64,000 bases of DNA from Piliocolobus tephrosceles (taxonomy: Eukaryota; Chordata; Mammalia; Primates; Cercopithecidae), in assembly GCF_002776525.5 (NCBI RefSeq), contig NC_045441.1, positions 122,555,655 through 122,619,654 of the forward strand. The letters run 5' to 3'. This document shows positions 1 to 11,625 of this stretch, in pieces; position 1 is the first letter of the stretch, and every line of letters begins with the position of its first letter. The notes under the pieces are model-generated. The model had not been told where the DNA came from and did not search any database. It saw only the letters and a program-made list of their open reading frames with translations. Position numbers and translations under genes: made by a program.

Positions 1-860
1 CAACCAATATAAGTAAAATATACATTGGTTTTGTCCCTAAAGGTGGGGCAAGTCGAAGCGAGGAGGGGCTTCCAGGTCATAGATAGATAGAGACAAACAG
101 TTGCATTCTTTTGAGTTTCTGATTAGCCTTTCCAAAGGAAGCAATCAGATACAAATTTATCTCAGTGACCAGAGACATGACGTTGAGTTCTGTCTCTTCT
201 TTGTCCACAAGGAATTTCCGTGTGGATAAACTGTGAGGGAGGTATGTAGCTTTTAAAAAAAATCTTAGTATCTGTTTTTTTAAGGGATAGAACAGGAAAA
301 AGGTTTGCCCTAAGCTGTTCCCAGCTTGACTTTTCCCTTTGTCTTAGTGATTTTGGGGTCCCAAGATTTATTTTCCTTTCACACAGGAAAGGTTAACCAT
401 TCTCCTCAGTGTTGCTCAAGCCAGAATTTCAGACAAAGGAAACCTGAACCTTCCCCTCTCTTTAGAATTGTACCATTACCTCAGCTAGTTCTATTTTCTA
501 ATTCGATTTTTCCAGCAGTGTTGTGAGTCTCTTAGAACAGTTATTAATTAATACTTTCGCTTTGCAGATGGGGACACTTGGAGAAGTTGGGAGAGTTTTT
601 TCATAATGAAAGATGTAGGAAGTGTCAGTGCTGGGAAAGAATGGAAATCTGTTGTTTCTTACATGTTATTTTAAGAAAGAGAAACAAATAAAAAACCAAG
701 TGAGCTAAAAGAGAAAAGTTGATGTCCTCCTGGTAGTAAGAATGTAAAGGAATCAGCTTTTACAACACCTCGGTTTTTGAGATGCCAAGTTTCATTTTTC
801 ACTATTTTATGTATTTCCTCTTCACTGTTGGAGAGGTGTTGGATCTTCCCTCTCCCCATT
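1..860. other. Intronic sequence, nothing recognised
   Basis: AT-rich intron with no coding, RNA or clear repeat signature that I can name. Short open frames here are of chance length. Confidence 0.6.
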
Positions 861-869
861 CAGAGCCAC

Positions 870-1880
870 AGCTGCTGTTCTTTGAACAGCTATATTGAGG
901 TATAATTCACTGCTGCACAATTCACCTATTAAAAGTATACAATTCAGTGGTTTTTAGTACATTCGTGGAGTTTTGCAACCATCACCACTATCTGGTTCCA
1001 GCAAGTTTATGTCCTCCCTAAAACAAATCCCATATACTTTGTCAGTTGCCACCCACCCCCAGCCTAAGTAACCACTAATATATTTTGTGTCTCTATAAAT
1101 TTGCCTATCCTGAATATTTTATATTACCATAATCATATAATATATGGTCTTCTGTGACTTTTTTTCACTTACCATAGTAATTTCAAGGTTCATTCCGATT
1201 GTACCGTGTATCAGTACTTTATTCCTTTTTATGGCCAAATAATATTCTATTGTATGAATATACCGCATTTTATTTATCCATTTATCAGTTGATGGATATT
1301 TGGATTGTTTCCACCTTTGGGTTTTTACGCATAACACTGCTAAGGACATTTGTATACAAGATTTTATGTGCACGTATGTCTTCATTTCTCTTGAGTATAT
1401 AGCTAGGAATGGAATCACTGGCTCCATATGGTAACTATGTTTAATGTCGCGAGGAACTGCCAAAGTGTTTTCCGAAGCGGCTGTACCATTTTACATTCCC
1501 ACTGGCACTGTATGAGTGTTCCAATTTCTCTGCATCCTTACTCATACTTTTTATTGCTTTGCTTTTTGATTATAGCCATCCTAGTGGACTGAAGTTCTAG
1601 CTCATTGTGATTTTGATGTGCATGTCTCTGATGGCTAATGATATTAAGGATCTTCTTGTTTGCTTATTGGCTATTCATATATATTCTTTGGAGCAATGGA
1701 TATTTAAATCCTTTGTCCATTTTTAAGTTCAGTTGTCTTTTTATTACGAGTATAAGATTTTAGATTTGTCTTTTATCAGATTAATGATTTACAGATTTTT
1801 TTCTCTCGTTTTTTGTATTGCCTTTTTACTTTCTTGATGGTATCATTTGAAGCACATACATTTTAAATTTTGGTGTGAGA
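870..1880 (-). repeat. Old L1 (L1M) 3' fragment, antisense
   Basis: The left end has the typical antisense L1M 3'UTR (ttgaggtataattcac, then tacaattcagtggttttta and caaccatcaccactatctgg). It continues into antisense ORF2: the minus-strand frame around 1119-1463 contains VIPFLAIYSREMKTYVHIKS and related ORF2 C-terminal residues, broken by indels. The divergence and frame breaks mark an old, dead copy. The fragment ends near 1880 without a visible 5' end. Confidence 0.85.
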
Positions 1881-3829
1881 GCTGTGGGTTTTATTAAATA
1901 ATATGACACCGTTGTGCTTTGGTAAGGTGGAAGAGAGCTTTCCTCCTGTTAAAATGGCTGGAGGTCTCAAAATAGGTAGAGCTGCAAGTGGAGTGTCACC
2001 ACTTGTGATCTGTCTCCTAGCTACAATTACATCTCCTTTCCTTCCTCCCTGTGTAGCCTGTCCTGTGGCTGTGATGGCCACACTATAGGAACAGGCCTGT
2101 TTTGGCTTTGAGCCTCCAGGAGTGGCAGAAGCTGGAACTGTGTCAGCATTTTATTAAGAGATGGCTATTTCCAAGATGTTAACAGATACTGTGAATCTCA
2201 TCTTACACCTCTATTCTCTACTGGGTTTTTTTTTTTCTTCTAAATGTAGCACTGCTCCTGGATGCTGAACAGCTGTTGTCCTTGACTGACAGGCAAGGTA
2301 TGGAGTTGTGGAACTCATCAGCTCTGGAGATAACCAGATAACAGCACCCCTAACAAGAGGAGCCACTTTTCCATTAAAACTTTGCTGCTGGTTCACAATC
2401 CTGTATCTAGAACTTCATGCCACTGGGACATTAGACAACAGTGTACCTCAGGCATCTGAATGTCATGGATCAGTATGATTTCAAACCATGTTTTGAATAC
2501 CCCAACATTTATGTTAACATACATTAAGTTTTAATTTTCTCCAGTAAGGACATTTGGCAACATAACTGCCATTCATGGCAGAAAATAACTAAGATTTTCC
2601 TATCAAGAGAGTACAAAAAATGTAATGTTAAATAAATTTACCTTTGTGAAAAGTCAATATATTATTCATACTTTGGTATCTACCACTCAAAAACATATTA
2701 AGTCTGTAGATTCATATTTGAGAACCACAGTCTTACATACCTAGGATAAATCTTTGTTGGAAAAAGAGAACCTTCACTTAATTAGGTATGTACTGATTAA
2801 GTTACTGATCTGTATGATGCTGGATACCAGTTTTATACGGATTATTTCCCTGCACCACATTAAGTGTTTCAGTTGGTATGTTTAGACACATGTTTCTGTA
2901 TCTTGTATGTATCTCTGCTAATATTTGAGTAGTTCTTCAATAACACAGATGAGAAAGAAGAATTATTTTAGATATACGTGAGTATAAGTATGAATTTGAT
3001 TTGTAAAGGATTAAAAAGAATCATCAATCAAAAGGTAAAATGACTTCTATTTATAAACACAATGTGTAACGTCTGGATTATGTATGTATATTCTAGGCTG
3101 AGAGTACTACATAAATTCTATTGATTTTTTCTCATCCGAATTACAGTGTCAAATAGATATTATGGTTTTACCAGAAGATAGTTATGGGCTGTCACATTGG
3201 CATATTAATTACAATAATTGGGCAGTAAAGAAGCCATAGAATAGATAATGTGCTGTACGTTTTGATGAGATTGTAGTTATAACCCCTTATTTATGGTAAT
3301 AAAACCTTGTTAATTGACACTGCTGCCAAGCTCTTTTGCTTTCCTTTTCAACTTTCCAAGTTGGTTTATCAGTATATTTAGGAATTACAAGCTGAGAGCC
3401 ACAAAATATACAATAAAGCTCACATTGCAATATTTTCTGTACTTGTTCATCCTATACACGTTAAATTCATTCATCGGTATTTGCTAATTATTGTTCTAAG
3501 TGCTCCTAAGTATTCAGAGATGTATAAAGCAGTGCCTACTCTGAAAGATTAATAATGGAGAAGTGAGGTAAAATGTCTAAAAAAGAAATATGACCGTCAT
3601 TTATTGAGCCACATATGTGAGGCTCACGTGATAAGTTCCCTAAAAGCAGGACAAAATAGTATACAGGTTCAGAGGAGGAAAAGATGATTCCAGGCCTATG
3701 TGATCATGGAAACTGTAAGTCTCAGTGGTAGAGGAATTACTTTGCATCTATGACATAAATCTTTGCGCTGTCTCTAAAGATACATCTACATTCTAGAACT
3801 GTAGTGAGAGGTAGGTGGCTAAATGTACT
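1881..3829. other. Intronic sequence, nothing recognised
   Basis: About 1.9 kb of AT-rich unique-looking intron. A short run of T at 2226-2236 and scattered short frames are all that stand out. Confidence 0.5.
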
Positions 3830-3960
3830 GACATGGAAATCAACTTTTGTTCTAGGCCTAGCTGCACTGCAACCTTATTTTGTGTCCTTGAGTATATAAA
3901 ATTGATGTAATAATATGTGTCCAGCATATCTCACTATGATGAATGAGATAATGTGGATGC
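3830..3960 (+). repeat. MIR-like SINE fragment
   Basis: Order of words resembles the MIR core: a tract around ctagctgcactgcaacc, then gtgtccttgagtatataaaa, then gatgaatgagataatgtgga. Very diverged, so the assignment is tentative. Confidence 0.45.
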
Positions 3961-4227
3961 CTGAGCTTCTCCCTGTGGTGAAAGTCAGATTCCTTGGCAG
4001 GTGTATATATTTTTTTCAGGCAACTTGGGCCATGCATTTGGATTGTAGTAAGCGCAGCTTTCCCTGACTAAATGGATTAATATGCTTATGAAAGTGCCTA
4101 ATTTATTGCTAGGGAACAGCATATTCTGTGTTACATCTGAGCTGTTGTCTGAAATGCGTGAATTCCTTGGAGAAGCTGCCTATATGAATACATAGTAGTA
4201 GTATTGTAATCAGTGAGCTATGTTAAA

Positions 4228-4420
4228 AAGGCAACATATGTTTATTGAGATGCTATTGGTAGTTTAGGGGCTTTACAATTGGTTTTAAAATTCTTACATC
4301 ATTTCCATTTTATAGCAGAGGAAACTGAGGCTTAGATAAGTTCTTAAAAGTTGCTTAAGATAATACAGTTGTTTGAATTCATATCTGCTGAAATCTAACG
4401 TTTATGCTGTTTACATTGTA
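4228..4420 (+). repeat. MIR SINE fragment just upstream of the exon
   Basis: Contains atgtttattgagatgct, cttacatcatttccatttta and gaggaaactgaggcttagat in the MIR order. It ends about 100 bp before the exon acceptor, so it occupies the intron side of the splice region but not the acceptor itself. Confidence 0.7.
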
Positions 4421-4519
4421 GAGTGCTACTTTAGTTTGATGTTTTTCTTGCAGTTCACTGTATGCCATTTATCTGCATGTATGTATGTGTCAATGTTATT
4501 TATTTGTTTATGTCACTAG

Positions 4520-4694
4520 GTTGCTTCTAGAACTGCTGGAGTTACTGTTTGACAAGTTTAATGCTGTAGCCACTGCACACTCTGTGGTCCTGGGATACCT
4601 GCAGGACACTGTAGTGACTCCACTGACTCAGCAGGAAGATATCAAACTGTATGACATGGCAGATGTATGGGTGAAGATCCAAGATGTTCTACAG
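4520..4694 (+). CDS. EXOC4: EXOC4 (SEC8) internal coding exon
   Basis: This is one internal exon of the exocyst complex subunit Sec8/EXOC4, which helps tether secretory vesicles to the plasma membrane before SNARE-mediated fusion. The first base is the third base of a split codon. It is followed by 58 complete codons beginning LLLELLELLFDKFNAVATAH and ending VWVKIQDVLQ, which I recognise as EXOC4, roughly a third of the way along the ~970-residue protein. The exon is preceded by an AG acceptor at 4518-4519 (context tgtcactag) after a T-rich but modest tract, and ends CAG/GTAAGA, a near-consensus donor at 4695. It enters in phase 2, leaves in phase 0 and is 175 bp long, so skipping it would shift the frame. 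The residues look like amphipathic helix, as expected for the helical rods of exocyst subunits. No neighbouring EXOC4 exon is visible in the window. Confidence 0.95.
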
Positions 4695-4744
4695 GTAAGA
4701 GCCTTTTACAAAGGGTGTCATCTTGATTCAGAGTAACAGTTTAG

Positions 4745-4775
4745 AATAACAACAACAACAGCAACAACAAGCCAC
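4745..4775 (+). repeat. (AAC)n simple repeat
   Basis: A short interrupted run of aac triplets (aacaacaacaacagcaacaac), 50 bp after the exon donor. Confidence 0.85.
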
Positions 4776-4885
4776 CTAAAACATTACCTTGAGAGTCATA
4801 AAGAGGGTAAGAAAGTAATGCTTGCATTTGAACGTGATGTTGCTGATGGCATTAACTTCTATCATCTTCAAAAAACTTTTTAACA

Positions 4886-5177
4886 GGCTGTGTGCAGTAG
4901 CTCATGCCTGTAATCCCAGTACTTTGGGAGGCCAAGATGGGTGGATCACCTGAGGTCAGGAGTCTGAGACCAGCCTGGCCAACATGGTGAAGCCTTGTCT
5001 CTACTAAAAATACAAAGATTAGCTGGGTGTGGTGGTGGGCACCTGCAATCCCAGTTACTCGGGAGGCTGAGGAAGGAGAATCGCTTGAACTCGGGAGGCA
5101 GAGGTTGCAGTGAGCCATCGTACCACTGCACTCCAGCCTGGGAAACAGAGTGAGACTCCATCTAAACAAAACAAAAC
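4886..5177 (+). mobile_element. AluS-type SINE, sense
   Basis: Near-complete Alu from ggctgtgtgcagtagctcat through both arms to an A-rich tail (aaacaaaacaaaac). It is flanked by a target-site duplication close to cttttaaca (about 4874-4885 and 5176-5187, one difference). The left arm carries the typical gaggtcaggagt segment of S-type copies. Confidence 0.92.
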
Positions 5178-5192
5178 CTTTTAACAGACTTC

Positions 5193-5213
5193 TTTTTTTT
5201 TTTTTTTTTTTTT
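5193..5213 (+). repeat. T21 homopolymer
   Basis: Twenty-one uninterrupted T residues shortly after the Alu, likely length-polymorphic. Confidence 0.95.
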
Positions 5214-6782
5214 GGCAGACTTTAAAAACAGAAGCATATTCTCAATATGTATAGTATCTGTCTTTCTGTTGTAGTATACTTTACTTCACTGGAATTAGTC
5301 ATATATTAAGGTAAAAAATATTAAACTGTTCTTAAGCATTATTTTATAAACATGTATGTAGCTTAATTTTGTTGACTATTTCCTTAGAGTCAACTTGTGC
5401 ATATATTGGGTTACATGACAGAACAAGAGTTTATTTTGAGAGATGAGAATAGATCGGTGAGGTATAAATGTATCACTTTGCTTGATTTGTTGAAGATTAG
5501 AGGAGTGATATTACTGTCTGGTATGATGCTGCTGAAATGATGTTTAGAAATTGTATTATATTTTTTCTACATGTGTGAGCAAAATATATTTGATTTGGCC
5601 AGCTGGAAATGAGAAATATAATTAAGAGTTAGCTGAAGCAAGTTTGACATAACTAAATAGAAGTAACTTAGATAGTATCTGCTAATATGAAAAAAATTAA
5701 GTATATGTAGGGAATTGGAAAATGTAACTGTGTAGGAATGAAATTACTTCCATGGCAAATAGGAGTCTTTGCAGGAAAAAGTAAATCATGAATGTAAATT
5801 ATAGTCATTTTTTAGAATGTAGACATGCTCTTGGTGGATTGAATGATTGATTCCTGGTTTCTCATTCGTTAGACAACTTTTGGTACAGTGTATATGCTTT
5901 ACTGGTGGTTCAGTAGAAATAATATTTTGGTTGAAACTATATGCTCTAAGTTCTTTTTACTGCTTTGTCAATTACCAAGCCTGTAGTAGGTACTTGGTGA
6001 ATATTTGTGTGTTGAATAAAATATCTTTATGGGTTGGAGGCTGGTTATTTAACATTTTGCATCTTGATTTGCTCATCCATCCTATGTAAATAATGTGTGC
6101 CTTTCATATCCATGTTTAAGTATGAAATAAGATAATAGATTTTAAAGCTAGATTAAAAATAATTAGAATTAGGGACTTCTGTTTTTCATCTTAATGAAGT
6201 TACCTTTTGCTGTAAGCAACTTAGGTAGTCAGCACAGTCAACTGAGAAAAAAGAACACACTAGGTGAGCTCTACTAGACTTCATCCCTGCATCTTCTTTG
6301 TGAATACTTTCCAAACTCTTAGCCTGTTAATCAGATATGAAGCTGTGTACACCACAAGGCTTGGCAGAAAACAGCTACTGTGGGACTGAAGATTTTAGAA
6401 GTTGGAAGCTTCTCAGCAGTGTTGGAGCTCAGACCAGCCAGTGTGGGGAGAGCTTGCTAAACGTACTGTGCTTTCAGCTGTGACCTCAGAAAGGTCACAC
6501 CTTATGAGTAGGGCCATTCTAGGAGTAGAAGACAGGCTACTATAGATCTCATACAACAAAGCCCCAAACCAAGCCTCTATTTCAGCATCTTGATCCACCT
6601 GTAGATTTATTGTCTGATAGAAGAAAACTCTCTCTAAAGTAAGACAACATAATTCAGTTTCTCAATAACAAAGCACCTGCAATGTCTAGCATAGAATTAT
6701 TATGCTTGTTAAAAAGCAGGAAAATGTGACTCTTAACCAGAATGAAAAAGTTGATAGAAATAAATATCTAAAATGAAAAACC
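5214..6782. other. Intronic sequence, nothing recognised
   Basis: AT-rich intron with no repeat or gene signature I can name with confidence. Confidence 0.5.
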
Positions 6783-7090
6783 CACCAGGAGTGGCTCATG
6801 CCTGTAATCTCAGCACTTTGGGATGCCAAGGTAGGTGGGTCATTTGAGGTCAGGAGTTCAAGACCAGCCTGGCCAACATGGTGAAACCCTGTCTCTACTA
6901 AAAATACAAAAAAATTAGCCAGGCGTGGTGGCAGGTGCCTGTAATCCCAGCTACTCAGGAAGTTGAGGCAAGAGAATTGGTTGAACCTAGGAGGTGGAGG
7001 TTGCAGTGAGCCGAGATTGTGTCTCTGCACTCCAGCCTGGGTGACAGTGTGAGACTCAATCTCAAATAAATAAATAAATAAATAAATAAT
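6783..7090 (+). mobile_element. Alu SINE with (AAAT)n tail, sense
   Basis: Alu lacking a few bases of its 5' end (starts ccaggagtggctcatgcctg). It has both arms and ends in an (aaat)n tail at 7063-7090. The flanking duplication aaatgaaaaa occurs at 6771-6780 and again at 7092-7101. Confidence 0.92.
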
Positions 7091-7101
7091 AAAATGAAAA
7101 A

Positions 7102-7731
7102 TTCACTAGCTGATTTAGCTGCAGATAACATACTGTAGAAGAAAGGATCAGTGAATTTGAAGATAGATCAATGTAAACCATCCAAATCAAAGCACAGAGA
7201 AAAAAATAGACAAAAGGAAAATGAACAAAGCTATAGTATCTTCAAGGATATTATGCAGCTTAACAATTATGTGGTTTACAGGTATAGAAGGAGAGAGGAC
7301 AGAGAGATTGGGGTAGAAAAATATCAGGGGAAATAATGACTGAAAAGTTTTGAAATTTGTTGAGAAACATAAATGCACAGATGCAAGAAACGTAACAAAT
7401 CCCAAGCAAGATAAACACAAAATCACACATGTGCACATTATGAAAACCAAAGAAAAAAATCTTAAAAATAGCCAGAGGAAGAAAAACACATTGCCTACAA
7501 GCAAACAGTGATAAAAATGATCAGTGACATCTCATCAGAAACAATGCAAGCCAGAAGTCAATGTAATTCATTCCAAAAGTGTTGACAAGAAACAAAAATT
7601 GTCAATCTAGGATTTTGTATTACCAAAAAAATTCTTTAAAATGAAGCTGAAATAGAGACATTTTCAGATGAACTAAAACTTAAAGAATTTGTCACCACTA
7701 GACTTTCACTTAAACGTTACAGAAAGTTTAT
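7102..7731 (+). repeat. Old L1 (L1M), sense, first visible part
   Basis: Diverged L1 sequence from the region before ORF2, with cagaaacaatgcaagccaga-like and cattttcagatgaac words followed by acttaaagaatttgtcacca. It is interrupted at about 7731 by a younger L1 3' end and an AluY, then resumes at 8206 with caagctgaaggaaaataata. Left boundary uncertain. Confidence 0.65.
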
Positions 7732-7896
7732 CGTGCTGACGAGTTGATGGGTGCAGCACACCAACATGGCACAAGTATACATATGTAACAAACCTGCATG
7801 TTATGCACATGTACCGTAGAACTTAAAGTATAATAAAAAAATAAATAAATAAATAAATAAAACAAAAACAAAAACAAAAAAACCAAAAAAAAAAAA
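7732..7896 (+). mobile_element. 5'-truncated L1PA 3' end, sense
   Basis: A ~165-bp insertion of only the L1 3'UTR end (gatgggtgcagcacaccaac, then catatgtaacaaacctgcat) with an A-rich tail of aaat and aaaac units. The target word agaaagttt is present before (about 7721) and after (7897) the insertion. Severe 5' truncation is usual for L1. Confidence 0.9.
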
Positions 7897-7908
7897 AGAA
7901 AGTTTTTC

Positions 7909-8205
7909 GGCCAGGTGCGGTGGCTCACGCCTGTCATCTCAGCACTTTGCGAGGCCGAGGCGGGTGGATCACGAGGTCAGGAGTCCAAGACCAGCCTGGC
8001 CAAGATGGTGAAACCCTGTCTCTACTAAAAATACAAAAAAATTAACTGGGTGTGGTGGCTGGCACCTGTAATCCCAGCTACTCTGGAAGCTGAGGCAGAG
8101 AATTGCGTGAACCCGGGAGGCAGACGTTGCAGTGAGCCACGATTGCGCGGCTGCACTCCAGCCTGGGCGGAGGGGCGAGACTCCATCTCAAAAAAAAAAA
8201 AAAAA
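7909..8205 (+). mobile_element. AluY-type SINE, sense
   Basis: Full Alu from ggccaggtgcggtggctcac to a poly(A) tail. The ggatcacgaggtcaggag segment is Y-type. The flanking word aaagttttt at 7899-7907 recurs straight after the tail (8203-8211). It landed in the 3' duplication of the preceding L1 insertion, so the target word is now present three times. Confidence 0.9.
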
Positions 8206-8879
8206 GTTTTTCAAGCTGAAGGAAAATAATACCAGATGGTAACTTAGATCTACAGAAAAAAGTAAATAGGGCCAGAAATGGTGAATATGTGGACCAAAAA
8301 AAAAAAAAAAAAAAAATGCTTTCCCCCTCTGCATTTCTTGATTTATTTTTATTTAAAGAATTTTTAAAATTTCTGTCTAAGTCAAAAACAATCATGGTAT
8401 ATGTGGGTTTTATAATATATTTTGGAAGGCAATATATGACAATAATTACACAAAAGATGGGAGTAGAGTGAATGATACCATGCTATTGTGAATTTCTTAC
8501 GTAATACATGAAGAGGTATAATGTTTAGGGTAGCCTATGATAAGTTCAGGATGCATATTTCAATCCCTGGAGCAAACATTAAAATTCTAAGATACATAGC
8601 TAAGAAGCCGGTAGAGGGGATAAAATTGAACAGTGAATATATTTTTGATTAATTCAGAAGAAAAGAAGGAAAAAGAACAAGGAAGAAAGAAACAATAAAA
8701 AACAAAGCAAAGATAGGATGAATAGAACCCAAAAGCAAGGTGATAGACTTAGCACCAACCATATCAATAATTACATTAGATATAAATTGACAAGATACTC
8801 TAGTTGAAAGACAGAGATCATACTGGATTTAAAAAAAACCAAGACCCAACTATGCTGTTTCAAGAGATGCATTTTATGA
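8206..8879 (+). repeat. Old L1 (L1M), sense, second part reaching the start of ORF2
   Basis: Continuation of the element at 7102. It runs through an A21 tract near 8297-8317 to the words tattagatataaattgacaa, gaaagacagagatcatactg and aagacccaactatgctgttt, which correspond to the start of L1 ORF2 (the endonuclease region). Many stops; no coding capacity. Confidence 0.75.
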
Positions 8880-9296
8880 TGTTTTATTACTTTAAAAATT
8901 TTTAAATAATTTTAAAATTATAGAAAAGTTGTGAGAATAAGAATAGTACAAAGAGCCATATACCTCTTTATTTGAATTCAGCTGTTCTTAACATTTTACC
9001 ACTTTTTTCCTGTTTTCTCTGTGTATATATGGACACACACATGCATTTCTCTTTGAAAAATTGACAGCAAGTTATATACTCTACTGTCTATATTCTTGTT
9101 TTGTCAACTGACCCAGTAATGTTCTATACAGCAGTATTTTTGCCCCTCCAGTAGAGAAACCAGTTTAGGATCAGGTATTTCGTTTGGTTGTCTTTAAACT
9201 TGAACATTTATAGTCTTTTTTTTTCTCTTTTATGATAGTGGCACTTTTGAAAAATATGTATCTCTCCCCTTTTAATGCAAATTTGTCATTTTGGGT
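8880..9296 (-). repeat. Antisense old L1 3'UTR piece inserted in the sense L1
   Basis: Words such as attatagaaaagttgtgag, aatagtacaaagagccatat and ttcttaacattttaccac are those of an L1M-type 3'UTR read antisense. The sense ORF2 text stops at about 8880 and resumes at about 9297 with aagatacactttaaacataa, so this piece sits inside the older element. Confidence 0.6.
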
Positions 9297-9430
9297 TTAA
9301 AAGATACACTTTAAACATAAGATTAAATGTATGAGAATAGAAAGAGATATACCATGAAATACTAATAAAAATAGCTAGTATTACACAAATACATCAGACA
9401 TTATTAGAATATATAAATGTAATTATTTGT
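9297..9430 (+). repeat. Old L1 (L1M), sense, third part (ORF2 start)
   Basis: aagatacactttaaacataa followed by gaaagagatataccatgaaa continues L1 ORF2 in the order expected after the break at 8879. The copy fades out by about 9430. Confidence 0.65.
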
Positions 9431-9930
9431 ATTATAGTACTTAGGACATTTAGAACTTGAATACATCAAGGCCTAGAAAGTATATTATGGACTATGTAAT
9501 TTTACTTATGGCAAGGTCATAAAATAGTTTCTGAATAAGTTTTTATGACCCCCCCCCCATCTTTGGCTTTTACTTATGTTCTAAACTGAAAACAATTATT
9601 AAATCTGTTAGAATCCTATTTAGAATACTACCATGAGGAATTAGCTGTGATTATGAACAAAGTAAGATATCATGTCTTCCCTAACTCTGCTTACTTTGTA
9701 ATTGTCAGATGTATATAATTCCTGTACAACTGAAAACGAAACCCGTTATTTCATAATAAAATTGATTGTAATGAACTAAGCAACTTTAAATTCTATCAGA
9801 TATTAACAGGTGAAATTTACAGATTAAAAATAGGTATTTCTGTTTTATTAAATGAGTTATACGTTTCATACATATAGTTTAAAATGAATGATCTGGGGAT
9901 TCTGTCTAAGTTATGGAATGAGTTATTTGT
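9431..9930. other. Intronic sequence, nothing recognised
   Basis: AT-rich sequence with a C-run near 9549-9559; no gene or repeat identified. Confidence 0.5.
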
Positions 9931-9934
9931 TTAT

Positions 9935-10140
9935 TTAAACAGCTTTATTGAAATATGATTTACATGCTCTAAAGTTTACCTATTTGAAGTATAGATTTCA
10001 GTGGTTTTTTAGTATGTTTATGGAGTTGTACAACCATCACAATCATATCATTTTAGAACATTTTCATCTATGCCAAAATAAATCTTGTATCTATTAGCAG
10101 TCACTCCTCATATCCCACTTACCTGTAGGCCTAGCCTGTT
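9935..10140 (-). repeat. L1M 3'UTR fragment, antisense
   Basis: aacagctttattgaaatatg, then tttcagtggttttttagtat and gttgtacaaccatcacaatc parallel the antisense L1M 3'UTR at 870-1010. Only the 3' end is present. Confidence 0.75.
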
Positions 10141-11278
10141 AGGGTACTGATCTACTTTTTGGAAATGACTTATTTTTATCGTGGATCCATGATCTTTATT
10201 TTGTTATTTTTCTAAAATATGGGTCCTTGGAAATTTTATAGTTTAAGAGAAAGTAGACAAGATGAATTTAAGACACTAAAAGAGGTATCAATTATGTGTT
10301 ATATCTGTCAGAAACTTGTAGTCTCCAAATTAATTATACACTTGGCAGTGCTGTTGCTATTTGACGTTAATGCATACATGTACCAATGGCATAAGCTGTT
10401 TGACAGAGAAGGAACATAGAACTGAAACTGTTCTAATGAAAGGTGAGAGGTCTGACATAGAAATAACATTTCATTTCATGTATTTTGTTTAATTGCTCTG
10501 AGGCCAATATATGGCAATGTTCTTTGCATTTTTGATTGCTTTCTCTTTCCCCATTTTTCTTCCCCTCTTATCTATCTACTTTTCTGCCCTTTTTTCTTAA
10601 GCATGTTGTGGAAGAATGGCCTTAGTCATGACTTGAGTTAATCTGTTGTTGATTGTTTCTTAACTATCTATTCTACTCATCTTTATTATTGTCCTATAAA
10701 TTTGAGCATAGATCATTTTTGAATAAGAGGTTCATATAGATATTTTAAATTGTAATTGCTATGCAGTCAAAATTGTTATATAACTTTTAAATTATTTTTA
10801 GGTTTCCATGTTTTCTAGTTCTCTCAGAATTCTTTCAGGTTATACAGTACTGAGTAATATTAGGCTATATACTCATCAATAAACTGGATGGCTAATGGCA
10901 CAGACACACAGATGGACTAATGCTGCTGAATGTAAGAAGAGTAGTAGATGTAATATGTAATGTTATTATTCTGAGACATGTTGAATGGCCCAAGAAAGGC
11001 TTTGGAGATTGATGATGAGTTGATCCTTGGAGGATTCGTAGAGGTAGAGGAGATGGGAAATGGCACTCCAGGTAGGTGGAAAGACTAATGAGATAATATT
11101 TGCAAGTGGCAAAAAAGGAATGAATAGACAAGGATATTCAGGGATAGGTAAGAAGAAGAGTGTAGCATAACTGAAGGTTTACTTTGTGGATCTGACGATA
11201 AGCTTGGTTAGGTAGATTTGGGTGCAGGTTGTGAAAAGCTGTTAGGGTTATCTAAGTGGTTTGTGATTTATCTTTAGA
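10141..11278. other. Intronic sequence, possibly part of an old unclassified repeat
   Basis: No gene seen. The part from about 10975 to 11270 (agaaaggctttggagattga, cactccaggtaggtggaaag) has the feel of an old interspersed repeat, but I cannot name the family. Confidence 0.4.
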
Positions 11279-11625
11279 GTAATAGTTTCTGAACCTGGTT
11301 ACACATTTGACTTATCTAGGGATTGATTCTTAGCTCCATCCTACACCCTATGAATGACAGTTGCTGTGGATAAGGACTACATTCTGTTTTTTAGCACCTA
11401 AGGTGATTCTGATATATTTGTTTAGGATCTTGTATTTGGAAGTCATGGTGTTGGGTAAGTGATTCTCAATGTATATCTCTTGGACCATCATCAGCATTAT
11501 ATGGGAACATATTAAAAAATGCAAATTTTTATCCCCACCTTTGATTGACTGAAACAAGAACTCTGGGGGCGGGACCTTCAGGTGATTTTTAGGCACACTC
11601 AAGTTTGAGGACCTTTGCTGTAGGT
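11279..11625 (+). repeat. Two adjacent MER5/MER20-like hAT-Charlie fossils
   Basis: Two consecutive units have the gtttctgaacctgg/gattctcaatgtat starts, the central 'gattct' or 'aactctggggg' words and the caggtgattttt/caagtttgaggacc ends typical of short nonautonomous Charlie elements. They span about 11279-11430 and 11458-11625. Both are strongly diverged. Confidence 0.55.

Noticed and set aside
4852..5169. 105-codon minus-strand frame, and similar frames at 6686, 8078, 28346, 42210 and 63149
   Set aside because: These are the familiar Alu-derived translations, not genes.
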